64,000 bases of DNA, from the IMG/VR virus record IMGVR_UViG_3300013102_000002, positions 110,511 to 174,510 of that record, one strand, 5' to 3'. Under the pieces are notes generated by a model that did no database searches, had not been told where the DNA came from, and saw only the letters and a list, made by a program, of their open reading frames with translations. This DNA comes from a virus. Made by a program: the position numbers and the translations under genes. This document shows, one piece after another, positions 24,281 through 32,522 of the stretch; positions within the stretch are counted from its first letter, which is position 1, and every line of letters starts with the position of its first letter.

Positions 24281-25093
24281 ATGATTAAAATTGAAGGCAA
24301 GAAGCATGAAGAGTTTATTCAAGAATTATGCGATACATATGGTAAGCTTAAGTTTGATCCAGATAATAGCGGACTAAAAAATGATTACGAAGGTCTTAAG
24401 AAGATTATCTTGGAACGGATGAATTCTTATTCTATTGTAGATAGTGTGGAACTTTCTGAACTACTCACTCTAGAAGATATTATTGTTAATGGAGATCAGA
24501 TTGATCAAGTGTTCAATAAACTTAATGAATATTTAGATGAGCACGTTCATTCACCAAAGAATTTGTGCAGCAAGGATAATGCTGTTTTTATTCTGATGAT
24601 GGATAATTCTGGATCTATGGGTTCGTATGAAAGGTATATGGCAAAAGCAATGGTTACTTGGAGCAGACTCTTACTTGGAGACAGATATAATAAAGTCAAA
24701 ATGGAGTATATTGTTCATAATACAAAAGCCGAAAGCGTAAGCGAGGATGCATTTCTAAATAGTACAGAATCTGGAGGAACGATTGCATCATCTACTTATG
24801 TACGCTGCCTAGAAATAATCAATTCGACTGATTATAAGAATAAAGATATTTATGTTATGCATATATCTGATGGGGATAATCTTACTTCAGATAATTCGAG
24901 AACTGAGAATTATCTATATGACATTTTAAATAAAGTAAATCAAGTTCATTATGTAGAAACAAATCAATATAATAGAAGCAGTACTTTAATGCAAGTCTTT
25001 AAGAAGGTTAATAACAATAAGTTTATTAAGTCAACAATTAAAGATAAGAGCGATGTTCTCAAGGCAATTCTTGATGCATATGTAATCGCTTAG
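24281..25093 (+). CDS. VWA-domain protein of the YhbH/DUF444 type
   Basis: 270 aa. A VWA MIDAS site is intact: 'MMDNSGSMGSYE' (DxSxS), 'STESGGTIASSTY' and 'HISDGDN'. The surrounding sequence, including 'RLLLGDRYNKVKMEYIVHNTKAESVSEDAF', follows the YhbH/YeaH (DUF444) family. Host YhbH (~390 aa) works with the PrkA kinase and SpoVR in stress and sporulation; this version lacks ~120 residues. ATG 24281 is preferred because 24269 abuts the SD (GAGGAG). Role as a host-pathway mimic is inferred. Confidence 0.75.
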   Translation: MIKIEGKKHEEFIQELCDTYGKLKFDPDNSGLKNDYEGLKKIILERMNSYSIVDSVELSELLTLEDIIVNGDQIDQVFNKLNEYLDEHVHSPKNLCSKDNAVFILMMDNSGSMGSYERYMAKAMVTWSRLLLGDRYNKVKMEYIVHNTKAESVSEDAFLNSTESGGTIASSTYVRCLEIINSTDYKNKDIYVMHISDGDNLTSDNSRTENYLYDILNKVNQVHYVETNQYNRSSTLMQVFKKVNNNKFIKSTIKDKSDVLKAILDAYVIA

Positions 25094-25143
25094 TAGATTA
25101 CATGAAAGTTCTGTTTTATCAAGAAAAAAGGGAGTGGGTATTT

Positions 25144-25326
25144 GTGGAACATCATGATTGTGAGAGCAATATTTATTATGCTGGGACACCTGTAAATAAG
25201 TGGTTTCTTTTGGTCGAGGGCAGCTCGTGGGATACATATACTGACGGATTTGAAGTAATTAATGTTGAAATCAGTTATTGCCCTCACTGTGGAGCAAAAT
25301 TGGAAACGATTAGTGAAGCTGTATAA
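25144..25326 (+). CDS. zinc-knuckle protein, 60 aa
   Basis: GTG 25144, nine bases after AGGGAG. The ATG at 25102 belongs to an intergenic stem-loop and would add ten artefactual residues. C-terminal CPHCG motif plus an upstream HHDC. Confidence 0.65.
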   Translation: MEHHDCESNIYYAGTPVNKWFLLVEGSSWDTYTDGFEVINVEISYCPHCGAKLETISEAV

Positions 25327-25379
25327 TGAAATCTCAGTTTTATAAGGAATAAAAATAATTATAATAAGGAGAATTAAAA

Positions 25380-26126
25380 ATGACAATTGAAAAAAGTATT
25401 CAGGATGTAATTCAATCTAAACTAGAAGAGGGCTTAGTTGAGAAGTTGGTGGCTGAACAACTTGAAAAAGGTATTACAAAAGCTCTCGAAAGTTTATTTG
25501 GATCATATGGTGATGTTACAAAGATTCTGGAAAAGCAAATTAAATCGGTTATGGTTCCATTTCTTGAAGCTTATGATTATTCAGAATACATAGTGAAATT
25601 AGATGATGTGCTGGTTGAGGTTCTAAAAAATACAACAATGGAAAATAAATCAATCCTTAATAATTTTAAAGAATTAATGACTATTGATGAAAAAGTAAAG
25701 GAAATTAAACTAACTGATCTATTTACTAAGTGGACAGAATATGTGGCTAAAAATGTTGATACAAGTGATTTGGAAGTTTGCTACGATGACGGTGTAAGTT
25801 ATGAAAATGTCGATGTTCGTTTTAATGTTGATTATAACGAAGATAACAGTTGGAGTAGTTTTGAATACGCCGTGCTAACATTTGAATGTGAACAAGATGA
25901 GGAAATGAATTTTGCAATTAGATTGCATCGATGGAAGAACGGAAGAGATAAGAGTTGGGACATCGACTACGACAAAGTTAACGATTTGAAGTCACTAAAA
26001 CATGTCAACCATTTTGAAATACTTTTGATGAAGCTTAAACAGAGTTTTACAAAATTAATAATTGATGAAGATTGTGATTCTGACGAGGTTCAACCAGAGG
26101 CCGAACCAGAGGCATCATTCAGTTAA
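25380..26126 (+). CDS. hypothetical acidic protein, 248 aa
   Basis: ATG after AAGGAGAAT. Helical first 100 residues (QSKLEEGLVEKLVAEQLEKG), beta-rich acidic middle, Glu/Pro-rich tail (EVQPEAEPEASFS). Unknown. Confidence 0.65.
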   Translation: MTIEKSIQDVIQSKLEEGLVEKLVAEQLEKGITKALESLFGSYGDVTKILEKQIKSVMVPFLEAYDYSEYIVKLDDVLVEVLKNTTMENKSILNNFKELMTIDEKVKEIKLTDLFTKWTEYVAKNVDTSDLEVCYDDGVSYENVDVRFNVDYNEDNSWSSFEYAVLTFECEQDEEMNFAIRLHRWKNGRDKSWDIDYDKVNDLKSLKHVNHFEILLMKLKQSFTKLIIDEDCDSDEVQPEAEPEASFS

Positions 26127-26196
26127 GGATTCATGAAACCCTCATTTCATAAGGAATTTAAAAGTAAAAATACATAATTAGTCAAAGGGGATAGAT

Positions 26197-26436
26197 ATGT
26201 TTAACAACAAGCCTAGCTGCTATGAAACAAAAGTTTTTGTTAAAAAGGGTGATTTGTTAATTGCTAATACTTCTGAATTTGATTTAACAGAAGGACGAAT
26301 ATATATGGTAATCAAAAATCAGGGCGAAGGTACATTTGGGGATTGTTTTTATATTGTTAACGACAAAGAAAATACACAAGATTATTCTGGAGAATATTTT
26401 TGCCATTATGAGGGTGAATTAGTCACATTCGACTAA
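26197..26436 (+). CDS. hypothetical protein, 79 aa, SH3-like
   Basis: ATG after AAAGGGGAT. 'VKKGDLLIANTSEFDLTEGRIYMVIKN' is a compact beta-barrel-like pattern. Unknown. Followed by a long inverted repeat. Confidence 0.65.
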   Translation: MFNNKPSCYETKVFVKKGDLLIANTSEFDLTEGRIYMVIKNQGEGTFGDCFYIVNDKENTQDYSGEYFCHYEGELVTFD

Positions 26437-26441
26437 CATTT

Positions 26442-26488
26442 TGTCTATATATAGTATTTATACTTGAGAATATATCTATATATAGACA
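26442..26488. repeat. perfect 13-bp inverted repeat
   Basis: TGTCTATATATAG (26442-26454) and CTATATATAGACA (26476-26488) with a 21-nt AT loop, followed at 26499-26516 by a copy of the ATGAAA/TTTTAT stem-loop. Not followed by a T tract. Confidence 0.7.
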
Positions 26489-26542
26489 TGAAAACCACAT
26501 GAAAGAGGTATTTTATTAAAACATGAAAAGGAGTGGATTGAT

Positions 26543-26704
26543 TTGAAAATTATGAATACAGGAAGTCTGGTTTTCGAAGAAATCGGAGCAAACATTTATG
26601 TAATGGGAGCTAACCGATATGGGAAAATAGATAATGCGGTATATTCAAAAGAAGATTTTAAAGACCTAGAAAAAATGGGATATATGATTGAAATTAGAAA
26701 GTAA
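26543..26704 (+). CDS. hypothetical protein, 53 aa
   Basis: TTG after AAAGGAGTGGA. 'MNTGSLVFEEIGANIYVMGANRYGK'-like beta region. Unknown. Confidence 0.55.
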   Translation: MKIMNTGSLVFEEIGANIYVMGANRYGKIDNAVYSKEDFKDLEKMGYMIEIRK

Positions 26705-26735
26705 AAAATAAAAATAATAGGAGAGGTGAAATATA

Positions 26736-26912
26736 ATGCATCAAGAAAGAGTTCAGAAATTTCTACAAAAACTTGATCAACTTACTGAAGATTTTGGTAT
26801 TTATATCGATCTTGATTATAAGAGCAATGTTAAATTAAAAGATTCTGAAACAGATGAAGTGCTCGGAAATGACTTTTGTTTTGCAGAGGAACTTGGTTAT
26901 GAATGTTATTGA
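26736..26912 (+). CDS. hypothetical protein, 58 aa
   Basis: ATG after GGAGAGGTGA. Helical, acidic. Its stop precedes the next ATG directly. Confidence 0.6.
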   Translation: MHQERVQKFLQKLDQLTEDFGIYIDLDYKSNVKLKDSETDEVLGNDFCFAEELGYECY

Positions 26913-27224
26913 ATGGAGCGATACATTGTGTCGATAGTTTATTTACCCGATAATTCACTTGAGATTATTACCGACAACCACGATCTAGTCAAACTTATCA
27001 AGCAGCATATGGGATATGAGACCGCTCAACTCGTAGAGGAATTGTCCGAAGCAATCACGGCAGAAGAAGATTACGAAGAAAGACTTGAAGATAATCAATT
27101 CGCTTTTGATGTGCTCGATGATCATATCGACTTTCTATTGAATGAACTGGAAAGATTAGAGATAAGTGAATCAATAACAAATGTCGTGAAGAAGATGAAA
27201 AGAGTTGTGGAGAGTCAAATGTAA
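26913..27224 (+). CDS. hypothetical acidic helical protein, 103 aa
   Basis: ATG directly follows the previous stop. Acidic helical protein (LVEELSEAITAEEDYEERL). First of four adjacent genes leading into helicase and primase, so a replication-accessory role is possible but unsupported by motif. Confidence 0.65.
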   Translation: MERYIVSIVYLPDNSLEIITDNHDLVKLIKQHMGYETAQLVEELSEAITAEEDYEERLEDNQFAFDVLDDHIDFLLNELERLEISESITNVVKKMKRVVESQM

Positions 27225-27236
27225 GGAGGTGATAAA

Positions 27237-27836
27237 TTGGCTGAACGATTGTTGAAATGTCCTATCTGTGAGCAATATGGTCATAAAGATAAGATGACCA
27301 GAGAGACAGATAAAAAGTATTATCACAATGAATACTGTCACGATAGATATTTACGCGACAAAGCATTCAAACAGAAGGAAAGGGAAGAAATGGATAGTCT
27401 TATTAATACAATAGTGAGGCTCCATAAACTTCAAAGCGTAGCTACATTTCCACGAACATTCTATCCATTCATCCAGGAACTACGCAATGACTCTGTGTTG
27501 TTCGGTAAGATCGAACGAAGATACAAAGAAGGTCTTACATATAAGACGATTGAGGATACATATCTGTACTGTGCTGAAAAGATAGAATGGGCAAAAGGCA
27601 ACAAGGAATTCAAGAACGTAATGAGTGAGTTGAAATATTGTTTCGCTATTGTTAAGAATAATATCGAGAATTATTTCAGGGATGGTAAGAAAATATCTAA
27701 GCAAAAAGCAGAGACTGAAATATTGACTAGTCATGTTGAATCAATGAGAGATGTGAACAAAGTTATTATCGCAGCTCAAAATAAAGCAGTCCAAAATAAT
27801 GAAGATAAAATAGATATAACATCGTTGTTCGACTAA
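27237..27836 (+). CDS. zinc-finger protein upstream of the helicase
   Basis: 199 aa. N-terminal 'CPICEQYG..DKM' and 'YYHNEYCHDRYL' give a CxxC/HxxxC zinc finger, followed by helical domains. TTG start, SD AAGGAGG. By position it could be a helicase loader or accessory replication protein; no loader motif (Walker A) is present. Confidence 0.65.
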   Translation: MAERLLKCPICEQYGHKDKMTRETDKKYYHNEYCHDRYLRDKAFKQKEREEMDSLINTIVRLHKLQSVATFPRTFYPFIQELRNDSVLFGKIERRYKEGLTYKTIEDTYLYCAEKIEWAKGNKEFKNVMSELKYCFAIVKNNIENYFRDGKKISKQKAETEILTSHVESMRDVNKVIIAAQNKAVQNNEDKIDITSLFD

Positions 27837-27850
27837 AGGAAGGTGATATT

Positions 27851-29383
27851 ATTTCTGAGGAATTGTCTAAGATTGAAGATTTGGGATCAGAGATGTTTAT
27901 CATTGGAAGCATGTATCTCAACCCAGACCTGTTTTTGGATTATGGAGAACTAATTAAGTCCAAGTATGATTTCAATCAACCATCAAATAAGTTTTTGTAC
28001 GACTCCATAATGGATTTGTATAGTCAACACGCAGGAACAGAAATTAATCAAATTAAAATAAATACATATATGAATTCAGATCCAGAGAGAAAAGCAAAAT
28101 ACGAATATTTAAAGGGGTATTCAATCATTGACCGCCTAACAAGAGTGGTTGATTTGGATGATTTCCCTCTATATTATGAAAAACTTAAGAAGTATTCACT
28201 GCTTCGTGAGTTTGAAAGAAAAGGGTTCCCCGTACAAAAGTTAATGGGTAGAAAAGACTTTGACAAAATCGGGACAGAAGAGATTATCAAAGGTATGGAG
28301 TACCAAATTAATACGATTGGAACTGTAATTGGTGGTGTTCAAGACAGCATTATTCTTGGTCACAATATGCCGGAGAAGATTGATGAGTGGAAACTAACTC
28401 CTGATGTTGGTATTCCCATTCCATTCCAAATCATCAATTCACTTCTTCGTGGACTAAGAGGTAAAAAGTTTAATCTATTCGGGATGCATAGTGGATGTGG
28501 GAAAAGTCGTACCACTAGCAAACTTGCTTGTTACCTTGGAATTAAGTTGGGTATTCCGGTGTTGGTACTTGTGAATGAACAGGACGAGGCGGAATGGTTG
28601 GGAATGCAGATTAGTTGCGTTCTGAATAATCCTGAGTTTGGATTCGATGTTCAGATGAAACGCCGAGGAATTGACCTGATTGACGAAACAAAGATTGTTA
28701 CCGGAACACTCAATGAGCAAGAAGAGGAGATTGTTAAAGAGGCAGCGCAATACATAAAGAAAAATAGTAAGATTTATTTTCTTGAATTGAATAAATATGA
28801 TGAAAACACTTTAAAAAGACAGATTAAACGACATAAACTTAGAAATTGTCAATTGATTATATATGACACAATGAAAGCACCAGATCATGACTGGATGACA
28901 TTTGTTAAAACTGCCGACATGCTTAAGGAAGTCGCAAGCACAGAAGATATTCCAGTTTGGTCTACATTCCAATTAACGGACGATAGTTTGTTCAATGACA
29001 TGCTAACTAGTCAGGCCATTGCTAACGGCAAACACATTAAACACGTTGCCGATGCACTTATGATGGCAAAACCAATTTCTCGTGACCAATATGATAAATT
29101 TGTTATTTACAATCCAAATGACCCCTTTGTTGGAGAATCCACCACTCAACTTGAAATGCATATAAATTATTATATGGTAGTAATTGACAAAAATAGAGGA
29201 GGTAAAGACAAAGATATTCTCTGTTTTGAAGTTGATAAAGGCAAAAACTTGTGGATTGAACGAGGATATTTAGTTCCATCTCAAGGAGAGAAGGAATTGA
29301 AAGCACTCAAGAAAGAAAACAAGAAACTCAAAACAGAGCAAGAAGTGGTTAAGTTGAGAAAGGCTTTAAACAAAGAAGAATAA
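27851..29383 (+). CDS. dnaB: DnaB-type replicative helicase
   Basis: 510 aa. N-terminal helical domain, then RecA-like ATPase: Walker A 'GMHSGCGKS' (~211-219), Walker B-like 'LIIYDT' (~335), a 'STFQLTDD' H3/sensor segment and a KNRGG loop. It would unwind the fork as a hexamer with the primase encoded next. The best-placed start after AAGGAAGGTG is AUU 27851 (or 27848); the first canonical start, TTG 27863, is 18 nt from the SD. C-terminal Lys/Glu coiled tail. Confidence 0.88.
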   Translation: MSEELSKIEDLGSEMFIIGSMYLNPDLFLDYGELIKSKYDFNQPSNKFLYDSIMDLYSQHAGTEINQIKINTYMNSDPERKAKYEYLKGYSIIDRLTRVVDLDDFPLYYEKLKKYSLLREFERKGFPVQKLMGRKDFDKIGTEEIIKGMEYQINTIGTVIGGVQDSIILGHNMPEKIDEWKLTPDVGIPIPFQIINSLLRGLRGKKFNLFGMHSGCGKSRTTSKLACYLGIKLGIPVLVLVNEQDEAEWLGMQISCVLNNPEFGFDVQMKRRGIDLIDETKIVTGTLNEQEEEIVKEAAQYIKKNSKIYFLELNKYDENTLKRQIKRHKLRNCQLIIYDTMKAPDHDWMTFVKTADMLKEVASTEDIPVWSTFQLTDDSLFNDMLTSQAIANGKHIKHVADALMMAKPISRDQYDKFVIYNPNDPFVGESTTQLEMHINYYMVVIDKNRGGKDKDILCFEVDKGKNLWIERGYLVPSQGEKELKALKKENKKLKTEQEVVKLRKALNKEE

Positions 29384-29401
29384 TCCAAGAGGTGATATAA
29401 A

Positions 29402-30439
29402 ATTGATGCTCAAACTTTAAAAGAAAACATAATAAGAGACAATAAAGTTGCTGATATTTTAACATCTCTTGGATGTCACATTAATGAACGAATGTCAGAT
29501 CATACAGAGATACGTTCTACGAGACCGGGGGGAGACAATCCCTCCAGTCTTCAAGTTTTTACCGATTCATTATTAGTGAACTGTTACACAGAAACAATCC
29601 CAAAGTTGTCAAATGGGCATCCAGATATAATTACACTCGTACAACATTATAAAGAAATGTCATTTTCAAAAGCGCTGTACTATATTTGTGAGGTATGCGG
29701 CTACAGTTATTACTCTGACTACAAACCTGTAAAAGAAGAAGTTGATCCGTGCCTTGCATTTTTAGATTTAATTGAACCTAAATCAGAACATCACGATGAA
29801 GTACCATTGAGAAAAATAGATGAACAAGTATTAAACATGTATCTTCCAATACCCAATCAATGGTTCCTGGATGAAGGAATAAGCGTAGATGTTCAGAGAC
29901 TTTTCGAAGTTGGATATTCAATAAATGATAATTGTATAACTATTCCGATTAGAGACGAACTTGGGTCATTGGTTGGAGTAAAGGGAAGAACAACACTGGA
30001 TCATAAAGCGCTAAAAACATCGAAGTATTGGTATCTCATTCCTACCCCCAAGAGCCAGATTCTATATGGATTAGATAAGACCTACGATCATATCAAGGAT
30101 TCTGGTAGGGTAATCGTGTTTGAGGCTGAGAAGAGTGTACAGAAGGCGTGGAGTTGTGGAATCAAGAATTCTGTGAGCATTGGCGGTCATGAACTAAGCG
30201 AGACTCAAATATTGAAACTGGAACGCATGGGAGTTGAGGTTGTTCTTGCATTTGACAACAACATAACCAGCCAAGAAATTAAGGAAGAGGCTGCTAAATT
30301 TGTTGTCAGAGATAGCGTAAGATGTCTGTTTGCTCACAAGAACAAGGGAATTATGGGAGAGAAGGATGCGCCGATTGATCTGGGGGCAGAGTTTTTCATG
30401 AAATTGATGAACGAGGATAAATATAAGATACCAGTTTAA
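29402..30439 (+). CDS. dnaG: DnaG-type primase (TOPRIM)
   Basis: 345 aa from AUU 29402, nine bases after AAGAGG. The first canonical in-frame start (ATG 29492) would delete the N-terminal region 'VADILTSLGCHINERM', which leads into 'STRPGGDNPSSLQVF', a DnaG N-domain-like segment, so the AUU start is well supported. TOPRIM motifs: 'VIVFEAEKSVQKAW' (Glu ~240) and 'VVLAFDNN' (Asp ~280). A full CHC2 zinc set is not visible. Makes RNA primers with the adjacent helicase. Confidence 0.82.
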   Translation: MDAQTLKENIIRDNKVADILTSLGCHINERMSDHTEIRSTRPGGDNPSSLQVFTDSLLVNCYTETIPKLSNGHPDIITLVQHYKEMSFSKALYYICEVCGYSYYSDYKPVKEEVDPCLAFLDLIEPKSEHHDEVPLRKIDEQVLNMYLPIPNQWFLDEGISVDVQRLFEVGYSINDNCITIPIRDELGSLVGVKGRTTLDHKALKTSKYWYLIPTPKSQILYGLDKTYDHIKDSGRVIVFEAEKSVQKAWSCGIKNSVSIGGHELSETQILKLERMGVEVVLAFDNNITSQEIKEEAAKFVVRDSVRCLFAHKNKGIMGEKDAPIDLGAEFFMKLMNEDKYKIPV

Positions 30440-30478
30440 ATCAAATATAGGTTTTATCAAAAGAAAGAGGTGAGGATA

Positions 30479-31246
30479 ATATTTAATCAGTTTAAAGTTA
30501 AGGTACAAGATGCAATTGATGAATTAACCGCTCAGATTAATTTTATTGAGGCCGCAACTAAGTCTCCAGTTCTGCTATTTACAACGTCTGACAAAGTACT
30601 CAAGAACGATAGAGCGTCACTATTCATTACTCTAGGTTATGATAATGGTAAGTTTCGTGGGTATATGGCTAATTTAATGAGTTCATATTTTTCAAATAAC
30701 TGTCCATATAATTTAACCATCAGACCACGCTCAAAATCACAAACATCAATTTTTGCAATTTATCATGAAGATATTGAGATTGCACAGTTTAATATTTTTG
30801 AACAATGGTATGGGATCAGAGACAAACCGAGTTTAGAAGATGATATTTTAAAAGAACATCAAAGGCTTGAAAATGAAAAAAATAAAGAGATTAGTTTAGT
30901 GAATGAGCGCATTCAAAAATGGGAGGGAATTTTAACCCATCCATATAAATACGTGTACAATTTTTACCTCAAAAATAAAAAACTTAGAGCTAAATCTATT
31001 TTTCAATTTATTGATGATTCGATACACCTCTTGTTCAATAAGAACTTGATAGACAAGATTAAAAACAGATTGAAACAAGAGAAAGATAAGTTGAAGGAAA
31101 TCAACGATAGGTATGCTAGGCACTCATTTGATCCAGAAGAACTTATTGCATCAAACAAGGAAAAAGAAGCGTATATAAAATTCTGCGTGGACTTCTTTGA
31201 ACTACACCAATATTCATTACAACAAAAACAACATAAACTATATTAA
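30479..31246 (+). CDS. hypothetical protein, 255 aa, coiled coil
   Basis: The only well-placed start after GAGGTG is AUA 30479; GTG 30470 lies within the SD. Middle region is strongly charged helix (HQRLENEKNKEISLVNERI) and a second one near 190. Follows primase, so may belong to the replication set. Unknown function. Confidence 0.6.
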   Translation: MFNQFKVKVQDAIDELTAQINFIEAATKSPVLLFTTSDKVLKNDRASLFITLGYDNGKFRGYMANLMSSYFSNNCPYNLTIRPRSKSQTSIFAIYHEDIEIAQFNIFEQWYGIRDKPSLEDDILKEHQRLENEKNKEISLVNERIQKWEGILTHPYKYVYNFYLKNKKLRAKSIFQFIDDSIHLLFNKNLIDKIKNRLKQEKDKLKEINDRYARHSFDPEELIASNKEKEAYIKFCVDFFELHQYSLQQKQHKLY

Positions 31247-31266
31247 AAAAGGAGGCATAAGCCTCC
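31245..31266 (-). terminator. terminator of the minus-strand gene at 31.3 kb
   Basis: GGAGGC/GCCTCC 6-bp stem with ATAA loop; read on the minus strand it is followed by six T's. The plus strand lacks a T tract. Confidence 0.75.
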
Positions 31267-31270
31267 CATA

Positions 31271-31432
31271 TTAGTACTCTAGGATTGTAAACTCACCCAG
31301 TATTCTTGCGTTCTGGGCTGCTATTTGAGTATCAAAAGTTTCCACTGAAAAGTGGAGATCGCTACTACGACAAATCTTCCATTCGTTATTTTCCTTACTT
31401 ACATCTTCAACAAAGTACTCAAAGGGTTGCAT
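31271..31432 (-). CDS. minus-strand small protein, 53 aa
   Basis: ATG at 31432 with AGGAGGTG eight bases upstream and its own intrinsic terminator, so a genuine reverse gene. Acidic alpha/beta peptide (QPFEYFVEDVSKE). Upstream AT-rich region with an imperfect TATAAT on the minus strand. Separates primase unit from the next one. Confidence 0.7.
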   Translation of the reverse strand: MQPFEYFVEDVSKENNEWKICRSSDLHFSVETFDTQIAAQNARILGEFTILEY

Positions 31433-31512
31433 AAAATTTTCACCTCCTAGTTGTATGACTTTACTATAAATTATAGTTTAAAAAGTAAATAGTTATACCT
31501 GTGCTAGAACCG

Positions 31513-31528
31513 CGCAGTTGCTGCGTGA
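31513..31528 (+). promoter_or_regulatory. leader hairpin CGCAG-TTG-CTGCG
   Basis: Short GC stem in an otherwise AT-rich divergent intergenic region (31433-31555), just before the SD of the gene at 31556. May stabilise the 5' end of that transcript. Confidence 0.4.
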
Positions 31529-31555
31529 GTTTAATTTAAGGAGACGATTAAACTA

Positions 31556-31978
31556 ATGAATCTTTACGAAATTCAATTTGAACATTTTTCACAAAAAGAC
31601 AGTCAAAGAGGAATTTTAGTCTATCTTGCTGCTAAGTCAGATGAACATGTTTATGAATGGTTGAAGTCTAATCCAGACCTGGGAAATAATAATTATATTT
31701 TTACAACTTATCAAGACAATGAACGAGATGGGGAAATTTTTGATATTTATGCTGATGACTGGTCGATTATTGGAACAGAATCATTCAAGGAACGAATCAT
31801 TAGATTGTCTGGAGAAATAAACGATGATGAAGTTGAACTTACTGATCTTTATTATGGTAAAACTCTTTATGGGTGGAAATTGGTCAAAGAAGATGTCAAG
31901 CCAGATGTTTTTGCAATCGTTGAGGAATGCGGCATTAATCTGATTAATGGACTGGATATCGAAATTAAAAACCCTTGA
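31556..31978 (+). CDS. hypothetical protein, 140 aa
   Basis: ATG after AAGGAGACG. 'MNLYEIQFEHFSQKDSQRGILVYLAAKSDEHVYEWL' suggests an alpha/beta fold common in small phage proteins. Ends just before a strong terminator. Confidence 0.65.
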   Translation: MNLYEIQFEHFSQKDSQRGILVYLAAKSDEHVYEWLKSNPDLGNNNYIFTTYQDNERDGEIFDIYADDWSIIGTESFKERIIRLSGEINDDEVELTDLYYGKTLYGWKLVKEDVKPDVFAIVEECGINLINGLDIEIKNP

Positions 31979-31994
31979 TAAATAAGGGTTTTTT
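31967..31994 (+). terminator. intrinsic terminator
   Basis: AAAACCCTT (31967-31975) pairs with AAGGGTTTT (31984-31992), followed by TT; overlaps the end of the preceding gene. Confidence 0.75.
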
Positions 31995-32045
31995 GCACAT
32001 CATTTCATCATAAAATAAAGATTTTACACAATCTTCAGCCGGGAA

Positions 32046-32106
32046 TATTTAATAAATAAATATATATACAAAAACCATTGACATTCATTTAATAAATAAA
32101 TATAAT
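32046..32106 (+). promoter_or_regulatory. consensus SigA promoter P4 with two AT elements
   Basis: TTGACA (32078-32083), 17 bp, TATAAT (32101-32106), a perfect consensus. The spacer contains TTTAATAAATAAA and another TTTAATAAATAAATATATA copy lies at ~32047-32065. Expected start ~32113. Confidence 0.8.
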
Positions 32107-32137
32107 AAGACTATGACATGAGAGAGGGATGATTATC

Positions 32138-32383
32138 TTGTCTATTACTGAAATCAAAGCATCTGATTTAAAGCTTACCGAAGACGAAAATGCAGCAAGG
32201 TACATTGAAATATGGAGCAATAAATGGGGGAGTAAATTAACAATTGGAGGACTGTATGAGATAAAGAGATCATACGGAAGCCCTCAAATATATGGCGATG
32301 AAGGGGAAATGTATATTATAGATGATGAAGGCAAAGACGCTTACGGATTTCAAATGTTGTGTGATGTTAACTACTATGAATAA
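32138..32383 (+). CDS. hypothetical protein, 81 aa
   Basis: TTG 32138 nine bases after AGAGGG; ATG 32129 overlaps the SD edge. Contains 'LTIGGLYEIKRSY' and 'EMYIIDDEGKDAYGF', an SH3-like beta pattern. First gene of promoter P4. The 139 bp after it hold no convincing gene. Confidence 0.6.
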   Translation: MSITEIKASDLKLTEDENAARYIEIWSNKWGSKLTIGGLYEIKRSYGSPQIYGDEGEMYIIDDEGKDAYGFQMLCDVNYYE

Positions 32384-32522
32384 TACATAAATATATATAG
32401 ATAAATTACACCAGTGATCGGACTAGAAAGTGTGGATTGTTATGTTGGTAATAAAGCGGAGTTGCATTGTGATGATGTGACTCCAAATGAAAATATAAAA
32501 TACATATGAAGGGAAGTAAGAA

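Noticed and set aside
25102-25143. N-terminal extension of the zinc-knuckle gene from ATG 25102
   Set aside because: The ten residues are encoded by the intergenic stem-loop and lie upstream of the SD.
31245-31266. Plus-strand terminator after the 255-aa gene
   Set aside because: The T tract exists only on the minus strand, so it was assigned to the reverse gene.
32384-32522. GTG-started 31-codon frame at 32416
   Set aside because: No SD and ends in the AATACATATG junction; nothing else supports coding.
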